Source of the DNA: Veillonellales bacterium
Lineage (GTDB): Bacteria > Bacillota > Negativicutes > Veillonellales > Dialisteraceae
Direction of reading: 5' to 3'
DNA: 64,000 nucleotides
Assembly: GCA_944390485.1 (NCBI GenBank)
Contig: CALXPQ010000001.1
Location: 372,001-436,000, forward strand
Position numbers and translations under genes: made by a program. Numbering within the stretch: the stretch's first letter is position 1; each line of letters starts with the position of its first letter. The notes under the pieces are model-generated. The model was not told where the DNA came from and did no database searches. It saw nothing but the letters and a program-made list of their open reading frames with translations. Below are positions 24,563-33,906 of this stretch, piece by piece.

Positions 24563-25063
24563 TCAGGACTGGCCGCGAAGGGTCCGCCCTGCTTCTCCTA
24601 CCACACTCTGGATCTCCCATTCTGTCAGAACAGGCGCCGCCGATACAGGCACGTTCTGATCGGCATTCTCCGCCGATTCCTTTCCATCGGGAGGCGCTGC
24701 AACAGTCTCCGAAGCCGACCGGACAACTGCTTTGGCGGGAACCGGCTGACTGGCCTGAACGTCTTCCTGCACCAGAGATACAGGCGCTTCTACCGGAGCC
24801 GTCTGCAAAGAATTCTCCTCCTGCCGGCTGTCCCACAGCGCATATCCGGAAACCAGAACTGCCGCTGCCGCAAGAGCCAGCGCCCGTGATCCCCACAGAC
24901 GCAATCGCAGAGATGTGCGATCTGTTTCTTTCAGACGCTGCATTTCTGCCTGCGCCATGATCAGATTCCACTCACCGGACATCTCCTGATGGCTGGAAAA
25001 AGACCGTTCCGCCTTTTCCAGCCATCTTCGGACCGCTTGGACCCGCTGCAGTTTCTCTTTCAC
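24563..25063 (-). CDS. Single-pass membrane protein, candidate anti-sigma factor
   Basis: This 166-residue protein belongs to no family I recognise. About 55 charged, helical N-terminal residues are predicted cytoplasmic. One membrane helix follows (about 57-77, SRALALAAAAVLVSGYALW), then a disordered Pro/Ala/Glu-rich outer region and a short end LTEWEIQSVVGEAG. The topology resembles membrane anti-sigma factors, and the gene directly follows a sigma factor gene and precedes bamA. The link is positional only, since no ZAS zinc motif (HxxxCxxC) is present. The start is GTG at 25063 with AAAGGAGG upstream. An inverted repeat lies just upstream. Confidence 0.6.
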   Translation of the reverse strand: MKEKLQRVQAVRRWLEKAERSFSSHQEMSGEWNLIMAQAEMQRLKETDRTSLRLRLWGSRALALAAAAVLVSGYALWDSRQEENSLQTAPVEAPVSLVQEDVQASQPVPAKAVVRSASETVAAPPDGKESAENADQNVPVSAAPVLTEWEIQSVVGEAGRTLRGQS

Positions 25064-25080
25064 CGTGCACGCGCCTCCTT

Positions 25081-25115
25081 TCCTTTATAAGATATAATCG
25101 AAAATTCATAAAGGA
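25081..25115. repeat. Inverted repeat between sigma factor and membrane-protein genes
   Basis: TCCTTTAT (25081-25088) and ATAAAGGA (25108-25115) are perfect 8-base arms around a 19-base AT-rich loop, directly upstream of the ribosome site of the membrane-protein gene. Possible operator or mRNA hairpin. Confidence 0.4.
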
Positions 25116-25190
25116 AAAGAACTGCAAAAATCACCTGGTTTCACAAGAATCCTTTCATTTCTTTTCGGATTCTCGTTTTTTCAGCTTCAA

Positions 25191-25826
25191 TCAGCATTCT
25201 CCCTGTTTTCTTTCATGGATCAGCCTCGACAGCATGCCCCGCAGACGACGAATGCCCCGTTTTTCCAGGCGATAAACATACGCCGTGCTTACATCCAGCT
25301 GCTCGGCAGTTTCCGCCGCCGTCCGCTCCTGAATGAACACATGACGCAGGATATCCTGCTCTTTTTCCGGCAGCCGGCGCATGGCCCGGTCAATCTCGGA
25401 GTGCAGCAGGCTGCGGTCCGCCGTCTCAAAGGCTAGATCCGGCGCCGTTATACCGGCCCAGACGCTCTGTCCATCCGATTCCGTCCCGTCGCAGGGAATC
25501 TCCTGATTCATCGTTTTCAGAAAATCCAGCATGCGGCCCCTGATCCGATGCACGGCATAAAGAGAAAACGCTACCTGCAGGGACGGATCAAACCGTTCCG
25601 CAGCCTCCATCAACCCGACCATGCCTTCCTGTACGAGATCCAGCACAGAGGATTCCTGCACGCGGTATCGCATGGCTTCCCGGCAGACCAGAAGCTGATA
25701 ATTCTCGATCAGCTTCTGACGGGCGTCCTGACTTTCTTCCTCTTTGTACTGCCGCCAGAGTTCTGCCTCCTCTTCCGGCGAAAGCTTTCGTATATCCGCC
25801 AGAGAACGCATATAATCTTTCAGCAT
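25191..25826 (-). CDS. Sigma-70 family RNA polymerase sigma factor (group 3, FliA/SigF-like)
   Basis: A 211-residue alternative sigma factor. Region 2 is clear: LIENYQLLVCREAMRYR, DLVQEGMVGLMEAAERFDPS and the region 2.3-2.4 segment VAFSLYAVHRIRGRMLDFLK (about 40-105). Region 4 is the helix-turn-helix LPEKEQDILRHVFIQERTAAETAEQLDVSTAYVYRLEKRG (about 150-190). Region 3 is short and region 1.1 absent, typical of group 3 factors. It lies 32 bases after tamB and upstream of bamA, so it is probably co-transcribed with outer-membrane assembly genes. Its target promoters are unknown. The ATG at 25826 has CAGGAG eight bases upstream. Confidence 0.9.
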   Translation of the reverse strand: MLKDYMRSLADIRKLSPEEEAELWRQYKEEESQDARQKLIENYQLLVCREAMRYRVQESSVLDLVQEGMVGLMEAAERFDPSLQVAFSLYAVHRIRGRMLDFLKTMNQEIPCDGTESDGQSVWAGITAPDLAFETADRSLLHSEIDRAMRRLPEKEQDILRHVFIQERTAAETAEQLDVSTAYVYRLEKRGIRRLRGMLSRLIHERKQGEC

Positions 25827-25858
25827 TCCATGCTCCTGTCCGGGCCTGTCCCTTTCTT

Positions 25859-28800
25859 TCAGAACTGGAACTGATAGTCAGCTCCTACATAGCTGTCATG
25901 GTCATTATTATACCACGCCGCCAGCCCGACGCGCGATTTCAAATCATACCGGAATCCGTAACTTTCTTCATCATTATTGACCCCCATCGTAGCGGTCAGC
26001 ATGAAATCATTGAAAAGGTACTTTCCGATCTTGATATAGTAATAGTCATTGTTCAGTCCTGAATCGGCGCTGCTGTAATAATCCGTCAGCGAAGAGGTGA
26101 CAGAAATCAAATCCAGCCCGAAAGTGTTCCGGATCAGGTCCTGGACGCCGCCGGAGAAAATCATGGACAGCCCCGCATTGAACAGGGCGCCGGTCGCGGC
26201 ATCATTGTCCGTGCTGCCCGGTCCCTGCCGCAGCGTGAGCAGCGTAACGATCTGCGTATCATTGAGAGAAGGCTCGCTGTGCAGGTTGAAAATGAAATTC
26301 CCCGGCGGCCCCTTCAATTCCATGCCGACCCGGTAATGGCCGACACTGGTGTTGGCCTTCACATTCAGGACCGGCAGGAACGAATCCGGCACGCCACCCC
26401 ATACGGCGGTCCCTTCTGTCACTGTAAATTCATTGGACAGATATTTGATGCTGCCCCGCTCCACATCCACACGGCCGGACATGAGCGGATGAGACAGACT
26501 TCCCATGGCATGAATCGAACCGTTCACATCAAGATCATAAAGGAGGCTGTTGTACAGCCGCACATCGTCCCCGACATTGACGCTGATATCCATCAGCAGA
26601 TCCGCTCCGCCTCCGCCGGAAGTGAAGCTCATGGGGATGTCGATGACCGCATCGGCCACATTTACCATTCCGGTCACCTTGGGCATGCCCCGTTCCTCGG
26701 AAAGGACCGCATCTGCATCCAGTTTTCCCTGATAATACGGGGACTGGATGGCCGGTGCATGGATATGCATTTCCCCATCATAGCCGGAAAGCTGCATATG
26801 ATCCCATGCTGCCCGTACAGCCGCGGACGCTGTGCCGCCGCCGATGCCGGCCTGTCCGGTAAATTCCGCCCGTTTCCCGGAAAAGACCAGTTCGCCGACG
26901 ATACCCGTAACTGGTTCGGACAGGACATCTGCGGTCAGCATTCCATCCTGTACGGAAGCGCCGCCCTGGATGGACGGATCATCCCACGGGCCGGTAATTT
27001 CCAGATGCCCCCGGATCGGCCCGGAAGCGGATGTCACAGAATCCAGCATGAAGACCAGCGCATTGAGATCCGCATTGTCAAGATCCACTCTCATATCGAA
27101 CGGAATATCCCGGCCGTCCGGCACGCGCGTCAATGCGCTCACCGGCATCGTCCCGCGGGCCGATGCTTTATAAATCCCTTTAGAGGCCAGCAGCTGATCG
27201 ATCCGGAATACCCCATTGCCGGCGTTGCCCATGAGCGACAATTCATCGAACGCCATGCTGTTGTACTTCGGAGAGGCGACCGTGACTGAAATATCCGCCG
27301 TGGGATCAGCCAGCGTGCCGGCCAGCGTGATGCCGGCTGTCAGCTGTCCGCCCAGCGTCAGCTCCTTCAATCCGAGAACCTGCGGGATCCAGGAAATATC
27401 CATCTGATTCGCCGCCACTGTCAGATCGACAGCGCCGCGGTTCTGCACGGACCCCCGCGCCGCCAGAAGGCCTCCGGCGACAGGCAGATAGCATTCCCTG
27501 ATAGACAGCAGGCCGTCCGCATAGGACAGATTCAGTTTCCCGTCGCCCATGACAGCATTGCCCAGACGGCCGCCGTCGATATTGACATTAAGCGCCACAC
27601 TGGGATTCTCCATGGTCCCCTGCAGGACCAGCCCGCCGTTCATGGAACCGGTAATCCCGCTGACCGGCAGCTGGAAGAACTGCAGCGCGTCTTCCATTTC
27701 CCAGCCATTGAAATGCAGCCGCCCGCTCAGTGCGCCGGTCGTCAGATTGACCAGACCGCTCCAGCGGAACTGTCCGTTTTTCTGACGGAAGACGCCGTCC
27801 GTCACGCGGAGCAGACCGTCTTCATAGGAAATCCCGGCGCTGACCTGTTCAATTTCCGCGCCGTTCACCGCAATCTGGCGGCTGCCCATCTCTCCGTCAA
27901 ATACCGGATTCGACGGAGAGCCGGAAATATGCCCGCGGAATGTCGCCCGCCCTGCCGCCGGACCGCCGCGCAGAATCCGCTCGATATCCACGTCGACCAA
28001 CGCCGCTTGCAGATCCAAAGATTCTGCCGATACGGTCCCGTTCAGCACGGCCGCGCCTCCATAGATATAAGCCAGCCCATTGCTGATCCGGACTTCTCCT
28101 TCCTGATCCAGCCGGTATTCTGCCGAAATACTCTGATACAATTCGCCTGCTGCCGAGCCGTCCCACGCCATGAAGCGGCCGGTGATCTCCGGTGCCTGCA
28201 TCGTCCCCGTCACGATCGTTTCATTCTGGAACCACCCGGTCACCGGTGCATCGATATCCGCCAGCCGAAGCACATTCTCGATACGCGTATGTTCGCTCCG
28301 TTCCGTCAGCTCCAGCGCATGATCGCCCTGCAGCCCGATCCGGCCTTCCAGAGTATGCCGCCCCGTCGCCGTATCCATAGATGCTCCATCGATGGTGAGC
28401 CACTCGCCGTCCGATGAGAGGTGGCCGGCCAGCCGGCTGAACTTCGCTTTCTGGAAATGACCGTCCATCACCGCCATTTCCGCGTCGAACACAGGCCGCT
28501 CCAGCGTGCCGGACAGTGTGCCGGAAACGGAAACTTTCCCGCCGAAATCCTGTCCAAGGAGTGCCGCCGCCGGCTCCACTTCGATCCCGCCGGCCTGCAC
28601 ATCCAAATCCATCTGCTCGCGGTCATACCGGCCGCGCAGGGAGAATGCGCCGCCGCCCATGGTGCCGTTCAGGGACGCCAGCGTCCATGTCTCCGCATTT
28701 CCTTCTGCTTCGCCGCACACGGAATCCACATTGACACCGCGTCCGGACAGACCGCTGCCGTAGAAGCGAACATGGAAAGTCTCGCCGTCTCCGCTGAAAT

Positions 28801-30244
28801 CAGCAGACAATTCAGAAGCCGCATAGTCTTCCCACGACAGTGCCTGCCCTTCTGCCGCGCCGTTTAGCACGGACAGCATCAGCGACTGTCCGTCCCACCG
28901 GCCGGCCGCTTCCATCGTACCGCTCACCGTACCATTCACACCCAGCAGTGCCTGCAGTGGAGCCAGCGACAGCTGATCTGCCGCGGCCCGGAGCTGGAAT
29001 TCGCCGGTCCCGATCCGGTAATACCCAGCGGCCTGAGCAGAACCGTCTCCCGTTTTCAGTTCCACAGGAGACAGTTCCGCCGTCCCGTCTTTCAGCAGGA
29101 ACTGCGCCTGCGCTTCCTGAATCTCCACCCCGCGAATATGGCCGTCATGCAGAGCCAGCCGCCCATCTACGGCCATCCGGTTCCAGTCGTTCACCGGCCC
29201 GGACACATGGACGGCTCCGCTCACCCGGCCGGCCGCGTCTTCTTTCGGAAGGAGCTTTGACAGATCTGCATCCTGCAGAGACGCTTGACCGGATACAAGG
29301 GGCTCTCCTTTCCAGGATACGTCCGCGCTGCCGGTGATGCGCTGTCCATTGACCAGGACCTCCGCGCCGCTGAACACCGCGCGGTCATCAGCGACAGTGA
29401 AAGCCGCCTTTCCGTCCATCAGTTCATAATCATCCGCCGTCAAAGCGGCGCCGGCCATCTGCCCCTTCACCTCATAGGCCAGGACACCATCCGTATTGCG
29501 CACGCTGGCCCCGGTCACTTCTACCGTTCCGGACTTCATCTTTATTTCCGGTGCCGAAGAAGGCAGGTATGCCAGGACGCCCTGCAGAGAAGTCAGCTGA
29601 ATCTCCCCGGTCCTGACCTCCGCCTGGAAATTCTTTTCATCTTCATAGGAAATCTGCGCATCAAAGGAAGCATCGGCAAATATCCCGCTCAATGCGGCGC
29701 TAATCGTCCCTTCATTCATCCAGGAAAACTGTCCTTCCAGTCCTGACGCCTCATACCGGCTGCCGTTCAGCGCTACCTGCGCAGTCCCGTCTTTGAGCAG
29801 GATGCGCCCGTGGAAGGCCCCGGGCTGTTCGTCCTTCTGCGGTTTCAGCAGGGTCTGGACATTCCACGACCCATCCGCATTTTCATAAAAATGCAGTTCC
29901 GGCCGATCCAGAATCACGTTCTGCACCATGGCAGAAACGCTTTCCCCGTTTTTCCACGCAGAAAAAGCCCCCGCAACGGTCCATCCGACCGTCAAAGAGG
30001 GCGACCTGAACACAGCCCGGCCGTTCTGATCTTTCAGTTCAATCTCCTTGAATTCCAGATTGTACAGCGGGTCGAGATCAAAGGATCTCCATGAAAGCGT
30101 ACCGCTGATCCGCTCTTCGCCGGCAGCCAGCAGAAGCGGCTCCAGCCGGACTACGACAGCCGGACGCACCAGCAAGTAAGCGACCGCAAAAAGGAGGCAG
30201 AAAAGCACTGCCGCTATGCGGATCCATTTTCCCGCGTTCTTCAT
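25859..30244 (-). CDS. tamB: Translocation/assembly module protein TamB (AsmA-like, DUF490)
   Basis: A very long (1461-residue) envelope-spanning protein. An N-terminal membrane anchor (about 8-28) is followed by more than 1100 residues of repeating short beta strands that form the hydrophobic groove of AsmA-like lipid-transfer proteins. The C-terminal DUF490/TamB domain occupies about the last 300 residues (GSIKYLSNEFTVTEGTAVWGG, NLHSEPSLNDTQIVTLLTL). Family members move phospholipids to, or help assemble proteins in, the outer membrane. No TamA gene is next to it, so it may act with the nearby BamA, as proposed for other diderms. I chose the ATG at 30244, which has GGAG seven bases upstream; an earlier ATG at 30289 lacks a ribosome site. 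Confidence 0.92.
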   Translation of the reverse strand: MKNAGKWIRIAAVLFCLLFAVAYLLVRPAVVVRLEPLLLAAGEERISGTLSWRSFDLDPLYNLEFKEIELKDQNGRAVFRSPSLTVGWTVAGAFSAWKNGESVSAMVQNVILDRPELHFYENADGSWNVQTLLKPQKDEQPGAFHGRILLKDGTAQVALNGSRYEASGLEGQFSWMNEGTISAALSGIFADASFDAQISYEDEKNFQAEVRTGEIQLTSLQGVLAYLPSSAPEIKMKSGTVEVTGASVRNTDGVLAYEVKGQMAGAALTADDYELMDGKAAFTVADDRAVFSGAEVLVNGQRITGSADVSWKGEPLVSGQASLQDADLSKLLPKEDAAGRVSGAVHVSGPVNDWNRMAVDGRLALHDGHIRGVEIQEAQAQFLLKDGTAELSPVELKTGDGSAQAAGYYRIGTGEFQLRAAADQLSLAPLQALLGVNGTVSGTMEAAGRWDGQSLMLSVLNGAAEGQALSWEDYAASELSADFSGDGETFHVRFYGSGLSGRGVNVDSVCGEAEGNAETWTLASLNGTMGGGAFSLRGRYDREQMDLDVQAGGIEVEPAAALLGQDFGGKVSVSGTLSGTLERPVFDAEMAVMDGHFQKAKFSRLAGHLSSDGEWLTIDGASMDTATGRHTLEGRIGLQGDHALELTERSEHTRIENVLRLADIDAPVTGWFQNETIVTGTMQAPEITGRFMAWDGSAAGELYQSISAEYRLDQEGEVRISNGLAYIYGGAAVLNGTVSAESLDLQAALVDVDIERILRGGPAAGRATFRGHISGSPSNPVFDGEMGSRQIAVNGAEIEQVSAGISYEDGLLRVTDGVFRQKNGQFRWSGLVNLTTGALSGRLHFNGWEMEDALQFFQLPVSGITGSMNGGLVLQGTMENPSVALNVNIDGGRLGNAVMGDGKLNLSYADGLLSIRECYLPVAGGLLAARGSVQNRGAVDLTVAANQMDISWIPQVLGLKELTLGGQLTAGITLAGTLADPTADISVTVASPKYNSMAFDELSLMGNAGNGVFRIDQLLASKGIYKASARGTMPVSALTRVPDGRDIPFDMRVDLDNADLNALVFMLDSVTSASGPIRGHLEITGPWDDPSIQGGASVQDGMLTADVLSEPVTGIVGELVFSGKRAEFTGQAGIGGGTASAAVRAAWDHMQLSGYDGEMHIHAPAIQSPYYQGKLDADAVLSEERGMPKVTGMVNVADAVIDIPMSFTSGGGGADLLMDISVNVGDDVRLYNSLLYDLDVNGSIHAMGSLSHPLMSGRVDVERGSIKYLSNEFTVTEGTAVWGGVPDSFLPVLNVKANTSVGHYRVGMELKGPPGNFIFNLHSEPSLNDTQIVTLLTLRQGPGSTDNDAATGALFNAGLSMIFSGGVQDLIRNTFGLDLISVTSSLTDYYSSADSGLNNDYYYIKIGKYLFNDFMLTATMGVNNDEESYGFRYDLKSRVGLAAWYNNDHDSYVGADYQFQF

Positions 30245-30257
30245 GCCTGCACTCCAT

Positions 30258-30335
30258 GAGAATCGCTCCTGGCAGACAGGAGCTTCCATACCGGTAAAAT
30301 AAGTCAGGATTGTTGCAGGATAAGCAACGACTTAT
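30258..30335 (-). promoter_or_regulatory. Structured tamB leader
   Basis: Two dyads lie upstream of tamB. ATAAGTC (30299-30305) pairs with GACTTAT (30329-30335), with an inner GTTGC/GCAAC stem. A perfect GCTCCTG-TCTGC-CAGGAGC hairpin (30265-30283) stands about 20 bases before the start codon. A promoter is not clear; TAGACA followed by TATTAC upstream is only a weak candidate. The function is unknown. Confidence 0.35.
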
Positions 30336-30417
30336 GTATATAGTGTAATATGCAGTCCTGTAACCTGTCTATGAAAAAGATAAAATTTTACGTAAACTTT
30401 TCATCCGGGCAGATACA

Positions 30418-30461
30418 GAAAAACCGATCCAGTCCCGCACGAATGCCGGACTGAACCGATT
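30418..30461 (-). terminator. Intrinsic terminator after tolC
   Basis: On the minus strand ATCGGTTCAGTCC and GGACTGGATCGGT form a 13-bp stem with two G:U-type pairs and one mismatch, followed by TTTTT. It closes the mlaEFD-tolC operon. Confidence 0.75.
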
Positions 30462-30478
30462 CCCGCTTTTTGAATGGA

Positions 30479-31945
30479 TTATTTTTCGTTTTCTGCACGG
30501 ATCACTGCCGGGATGCCGAGTGCTTTTTCCAGCGTTGCCAGCCCCACGTTGTAGTCGTACATCGCCGTGATATAGTTGGTCCGCGCTGCATTCAGATTGT
30601 ACTGCGCATCCAGCACGTCCAGATTGATGCCGACGCCGGATTTATACCGCACGGTCGCGATCTTGTAAGCTTCTTCCGCTTCCGCCACGGCGGCTTCCGT
30701 CGCACGGATCTTTTCCTTGGCGGCAAGAATATTCAGATAATCCTGCCGCACTTCGAGGGCCACGCTCTCGCGAATCTGTTCCAGCGATTCCTTCGCGGAT
30801 TTCGCTGCCGCATTGGCCGACTTGATCTGCGCGTCCGTCGCGCCGCCGTCCCACAGGGACCACGTCAGTCCGCCGCTGATGTTCCAGCCTTCATTGTCAA
30901 AGCCCGGAAAATCGTCATCATCCCAGTTATAGCCGCCGCTTACGGAAATCGTGGGCAGATAACCGGACTTTGCTACCCGGACCTGCTCCTTAGCCGCTTT
31001 ATAGGCATACTCCGCCTGCAGGATCTCCCAGCGATTCTTGTCGGCAATAGCCAGCGCCTGATCCATGGTGATGGTGAATTCCGGTTCCGGGAAATTCGTA
31101 TCCGTCGGAATCAGCTTCGTCGACATGGGGAGCCGCATGATGTTGTTCAGATTGGCTTCCGCCACATCTTTGGTATTCTGAGCCGTGATGTATTCCTGCT
31201 TCGCATTGGCCAGCGATACATTGGAGGACAGCACATCCAACTTGGCCACGATGCCTGCATTATATTGCTGCTGCACATTGGTCAGGTGGCTGGAAAGATT
31301 CTCCACGGATTCCCGGCTCACATCCTCCAGATTGATCGCTTCCAGATACTGATAATACGCGCTGGTCGCGTTCAGTTTGGTATCGGCTTCCGAGAGGTAT
31401 ACCGCTTCTTCTGCTGCGTCTCTCTGATAACGGGCCGCATCGATCAGGCCTTCCGTGCGGCCGCCAGTCCACAGCGGCCACGTCACATTCAGGCCGTTGC
31501 TGTAGCTGTTCCGAATGGAAACGCCCGTCCGGCCTGTTGTGGCATTCGTGCCTTCACTTCTGTTGCGGCTGGCGCTGAACGTATAGCCGAGCGCCGGATT
31601 CTTGGCCGCCGCCGCTTCACTCACCGCCGCTTCCGCCTGCGTCAGCGCATATTCGGAAATGCGGATATCCCGGTTATTCTGGATGGCCGTCGATACCGCG
31701 CCCTTGAGATCGATCTGAATGCTTTCCGCAGGTGCCGTCTCAGGCGCTGCCGGCAGTTTCTCCGCCAGCAGCATGTTGTCGAAATTCACCTGTTTCCCCG
31801 GGTGTTCCAGTGCCTGCTGCACCGTGGCTGCCGCCGTCCCCGGCACGGCCTTTCCCTCATCAGCAGCTTCCGCCGTTGACACGGCAGTCAGCATCAGTGC
31901 CGTCAGGACCGCTGCGCCAAGCCGTCTATACTCATTTCTTTTCAT
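30479..31945 (-). CDS. TolC family outer-membrane efflux protein
   Basis: A 488-residue outer-membrane channel with trans-periplasmic alpha barrel. A signal peptide (about 1-27, ending STAEAA) is followed by a roughly 60-residue linker. The two OEP repeats run about 75-280 and 290-480, each with long helices and a strand pair (GYTFSASRNRSEG; TISVSGGYNWDDDD). RYKSGVGINLDVLDAQYNLNAARTNY near 430 is the conserved second-half motif. It could serve the MacAB-like pump at 8512-11527 or other exporters. It follows mlaD by 40 bases and is apparently transcribed with the Mla genes. Confidence 0.93.
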   Translation of the reverse strand: MKRNEYRRLGAAVLTALMLTAVSTAEAADEGKAVPGTAAATVQQALEHPGKQVNFDNMLLAEKLPAAPETAPAESIQIDLKGAVSTAIQNNRDIRISEYALTQAEAAVSEAAAAKNPALGYTFSASRNRSEGTNATTGRTGVSIRNSYSNGLNVTWPLWTGGRTEGLIDAARYQRDAAEEAVYLSEADTKLNATSAYYQYLEAINLEDVSRESVENLSSHLTNVQQQYNAGIVAKLDVLSSNVSLANAKQEYITAQNTKDVAEANLNNIMRLPMSTKLIPTDTNFPEPEFTITMDQALAIADKNRWEILQAEYAYKAAKEQVRVAKSGYLPTISVSGGYNWDDDDFPGFDNEGWNISGGLTWSLWDGGATDAQIKSANAAAKSAKESLEQIRESVALEVRQDYLNILAAKEKIRATEAAVAEAEEAYKIATVRYKSGVGINLDVLDAQYNLNAARTNYITAMYDYNVGLATLEKALGIPAVIRAENEK

Positions 31946-31985
31946 CGTGCTTCATCCCTTCTGCATCCATGCGCCGGAATCTTCA

Positions 31986-33134
31986 TCAATACATATAGCT
32001 GAGGCCCACATAATTGCCGCCGCCCCGCCGTTTTTCCGGCTGAATGGTCTGCAGCGTCGCAAATATATTCGGGAACACTTCATACCCGCCTTTGATGCGC
32101 ACCGTCAGATCATTGGGGTCGTAAATATCCGCTCCGATGCGCCAGCGGTCCTTTTCATAAGACGCCCCTGCGCCGACTTCCCCGCGGATCATGCCGCCGT
32201 AGAAGTCCCACTGATTCTGATGAACGCCGTACTGGGCATTGACGAGAGAATCCTCTCCCAGCGATTCCACACCGAGCCGGACAAATTTTTCATCCCCGAA
32301 TCGGAAGGAAAAATTGGGGGAAAATTCTTTCTCTGACGTATTATATAACAATTCGCCTTCCCCGGACAATTGAAAGCCGCTCATGACGCTGTCCAGTTTC
32401 CCGGACAGATCCCGCGCCTTGAAAGAGAGCTCCTTCGCGTTTTCCGAAGTCACCGCCATATTGTCCAAGATGACGCGCGCCTGCGATCCGGCCTGGCCGT
32501 CCCGGTTGAAATCGGCAAGGAATCCGTTCATCTGACGCGTCATGCCTTCCACGTCATTGGCGATCTGGATCCCCTGCGCCGTCAGCACCGCCAGGTTCTG
32601 CGTGAGCGTATTGATATTGGCGATTGTGTCCTTCATGTTGTTCTGCGTGCTCCGGTCCGCCATGACCGCATTCAGGCCGTCCAGCAGCTGCTGCGCAGAA
32701 TCCGCCAGCTTATCCATCTTGTTCATGGCCGAATCGAATCCCGGCGCCGCTTCTCCGTGGACGGACATGCCGTCTTCCAGCACGCCGTCCTCCAGCCGTC
32801 CGCCGGCAACGCGCACATACATGCCGCCCATCACCCCATTGGACTGGATAGAGAACGAAGCGTCCTTCGGGACTTCGCTGCCGTCATAAAACCGCAGGCT
32901 CAGCACCGCTTCGCCCCGGTCGACAGAGATGTCATCCACCCGGCCTACCTCCACGCCGGCATAGCGGATCGGGTTGCCCCGCTCAATGCCCTCGGCCTCC
33001 TGAAAGTAGCCCGTCACATGGAATCCGTCTTTTCCGAAGAGCACCAGATGAGAGAGCTGGATAATGATCGCTGCAAAAATCAGGAGCCCCGCCAGCGCAA
33101 ACGCGCCGACCTTCGCTTCCGTAGACCACTTCAT
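31986..33134 (-). CDS. mlaD: MlaD family protein with MCE domain and C-terminal barrel-like extension
   Basis: The substrate-binding component of a phospholipid transport system. An N-terminal helix (about 8-32) anchors it in the inner membrane. One MCE domain follows (about 36-118, GYFQEAEGIERGNPIRYAGV...). A helical segment (about 130-235) probably forms the hexameric tube, and the last 130 residues are amphipathic strands (FRFGDEKFVRLGVESL ... NYVGLSYMY) ending in Tyr. At 382 residues it is about twice proteobacterial MlaD. A similar MlaD in Veillonella parvula has been described as an inner-to-outer membrane bridge. I chose the ATG at 33134, which shares a base with the mlaF stop (TGATG) and has GGAGG seven bases upstream. 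Confidence 0.9.
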   Translation of the reverse strand: MKWSTEAKVGAFALAGLLIFAAIIIQLSHLVLFGKDGFHVTGYFQEAEGIERGNPIRYAGVEVGRVDDISVDRGEAVLSLRFYDGSEVPKDASFSIQSNGVMGGMYVRVAGGRLEDGVLEDGMSVHGEAAPGFDSAMNKMDKLADSAQQLLDGLNAVMADRSTQNNMKDTIANINTLTQNLAVLTAQGIQIANDVEGMTRQMNGFLADFNRDGQAGSQARVILDNMAVTSENAKELSFKARDLSGKLDSVMSGFQLSGEGELLYNTSEKEFSPNFSFRFGDEKFVRLGVESLGEDSLVNAQYGVHQNQWDFYGGMIRGEVGAGASYEKDRWRIGADIYDPNDLTVRIKGGYEVFPNIFATLQTIQPEKRRGGGNYVGLSYMY

Positions 33135-33904
33135 CACCATTCCTCCTCTTCTCCCGGTCCTTCCGGCGTCTCCCATCCGTGGATGAACTGCTGCACCCGC
33201 CGGTCTTCCGACTGATAGAGCACATCCGGCGTACCGATGGCCAGAAATGAACCTTCATGCAAAAACGCCATCCGGTCCGCAATCATCCGGGCTGATTTCA
33301 TATCATGCGTGACGACCACACTGGTGGCGTGCATCTCTTTCTGAGTGTGCCGGATGAGATGGCTGATCGCCGTGGACCGGATCGGGTCCAGCCCGGCCGT
33401 CGGCTCGTCATAAAGAATGATTTCCGGATCAAGCGCAGTCGCCCTTGCGAGGCTCACCCGCTTCTTCATGCCGCCGGACAGGCTGGCCGGCATCAGGTCT
33501 CCAATTTCCGCGTCTTCCAATCCCACCATGTGGAGCTTCTTCTTCACGATGGCGGCGATCTCCTCTTCCGGCAGGCGTTCATGCTGCCGTAGGCCGAAAG
33601 CAACATTTTCCCGAATCGTCATGGAATCGAACAGAGCGGAATACTGAAAGACCATCCCCATGTGCCGCCGGATGACGTTCCACGCATCTTCATCCAGTCT
33701 GGTGACATTCTGCCCGTTGATGAGGATCTCCCCAGCATCCGGCTTCAACAGTCCGATGATAAGTTTCAGGATGGTGGATTTCCCCGAGCCCGATGCGCCG
33801 AGGATGACCATGGTTTCGCCTTCCCGGATAGACAGATTCACGTCTTTCAGGATCTGCCGTTCTCCGAAAGATTTATATACATGCACCAGTTCGATCATAG
33901 GCAT
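33134..33904 (-). CDS. mlaF: Phospholipid ABC transporter ATP-binding protein MlaF
   Basis: A 256-residue cytoplasmic ATPase that powers the MlaE permease. Walker A is GASGSGKST (about 36-44), the signature LSGGMKKRVSLARA (about 143-156), Walker B ILYDEPTAGLDP (about 164-175), and the switch His lies in VVTHDM. The GMKKR variant of the signature (not GQRQR) is characteristic of MlaF and its plant TGD3 relatives. It begins 2 bases after mlaE and its stop overlaps mlaD. Length is normal. Confidence 0.94.
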   Translation of the reverse strand: MPMIELVHVYKSFGERQILKDVNLSIREGETMVILGASGSGKSTILKLIIGLLKPDAGEILINGQNVTRLDEDAWNVIRRHMGMVFQYSALFDSMTIRENVAFGLRQHERLPEEEIAAIVKKKLHMVGLEDAEIGDLMPASLSGGMKKRVSLARATALDPEIILYDEPTAGLDPIRSTAISHLIRHTQKEMHATSVVVTHDMKSARMIADRMAFLHEGSFLAIGTPDVLYQSEDRRVQQFIHGWETPEGPGEEEEW

Positions 33905-33906
33905 CC

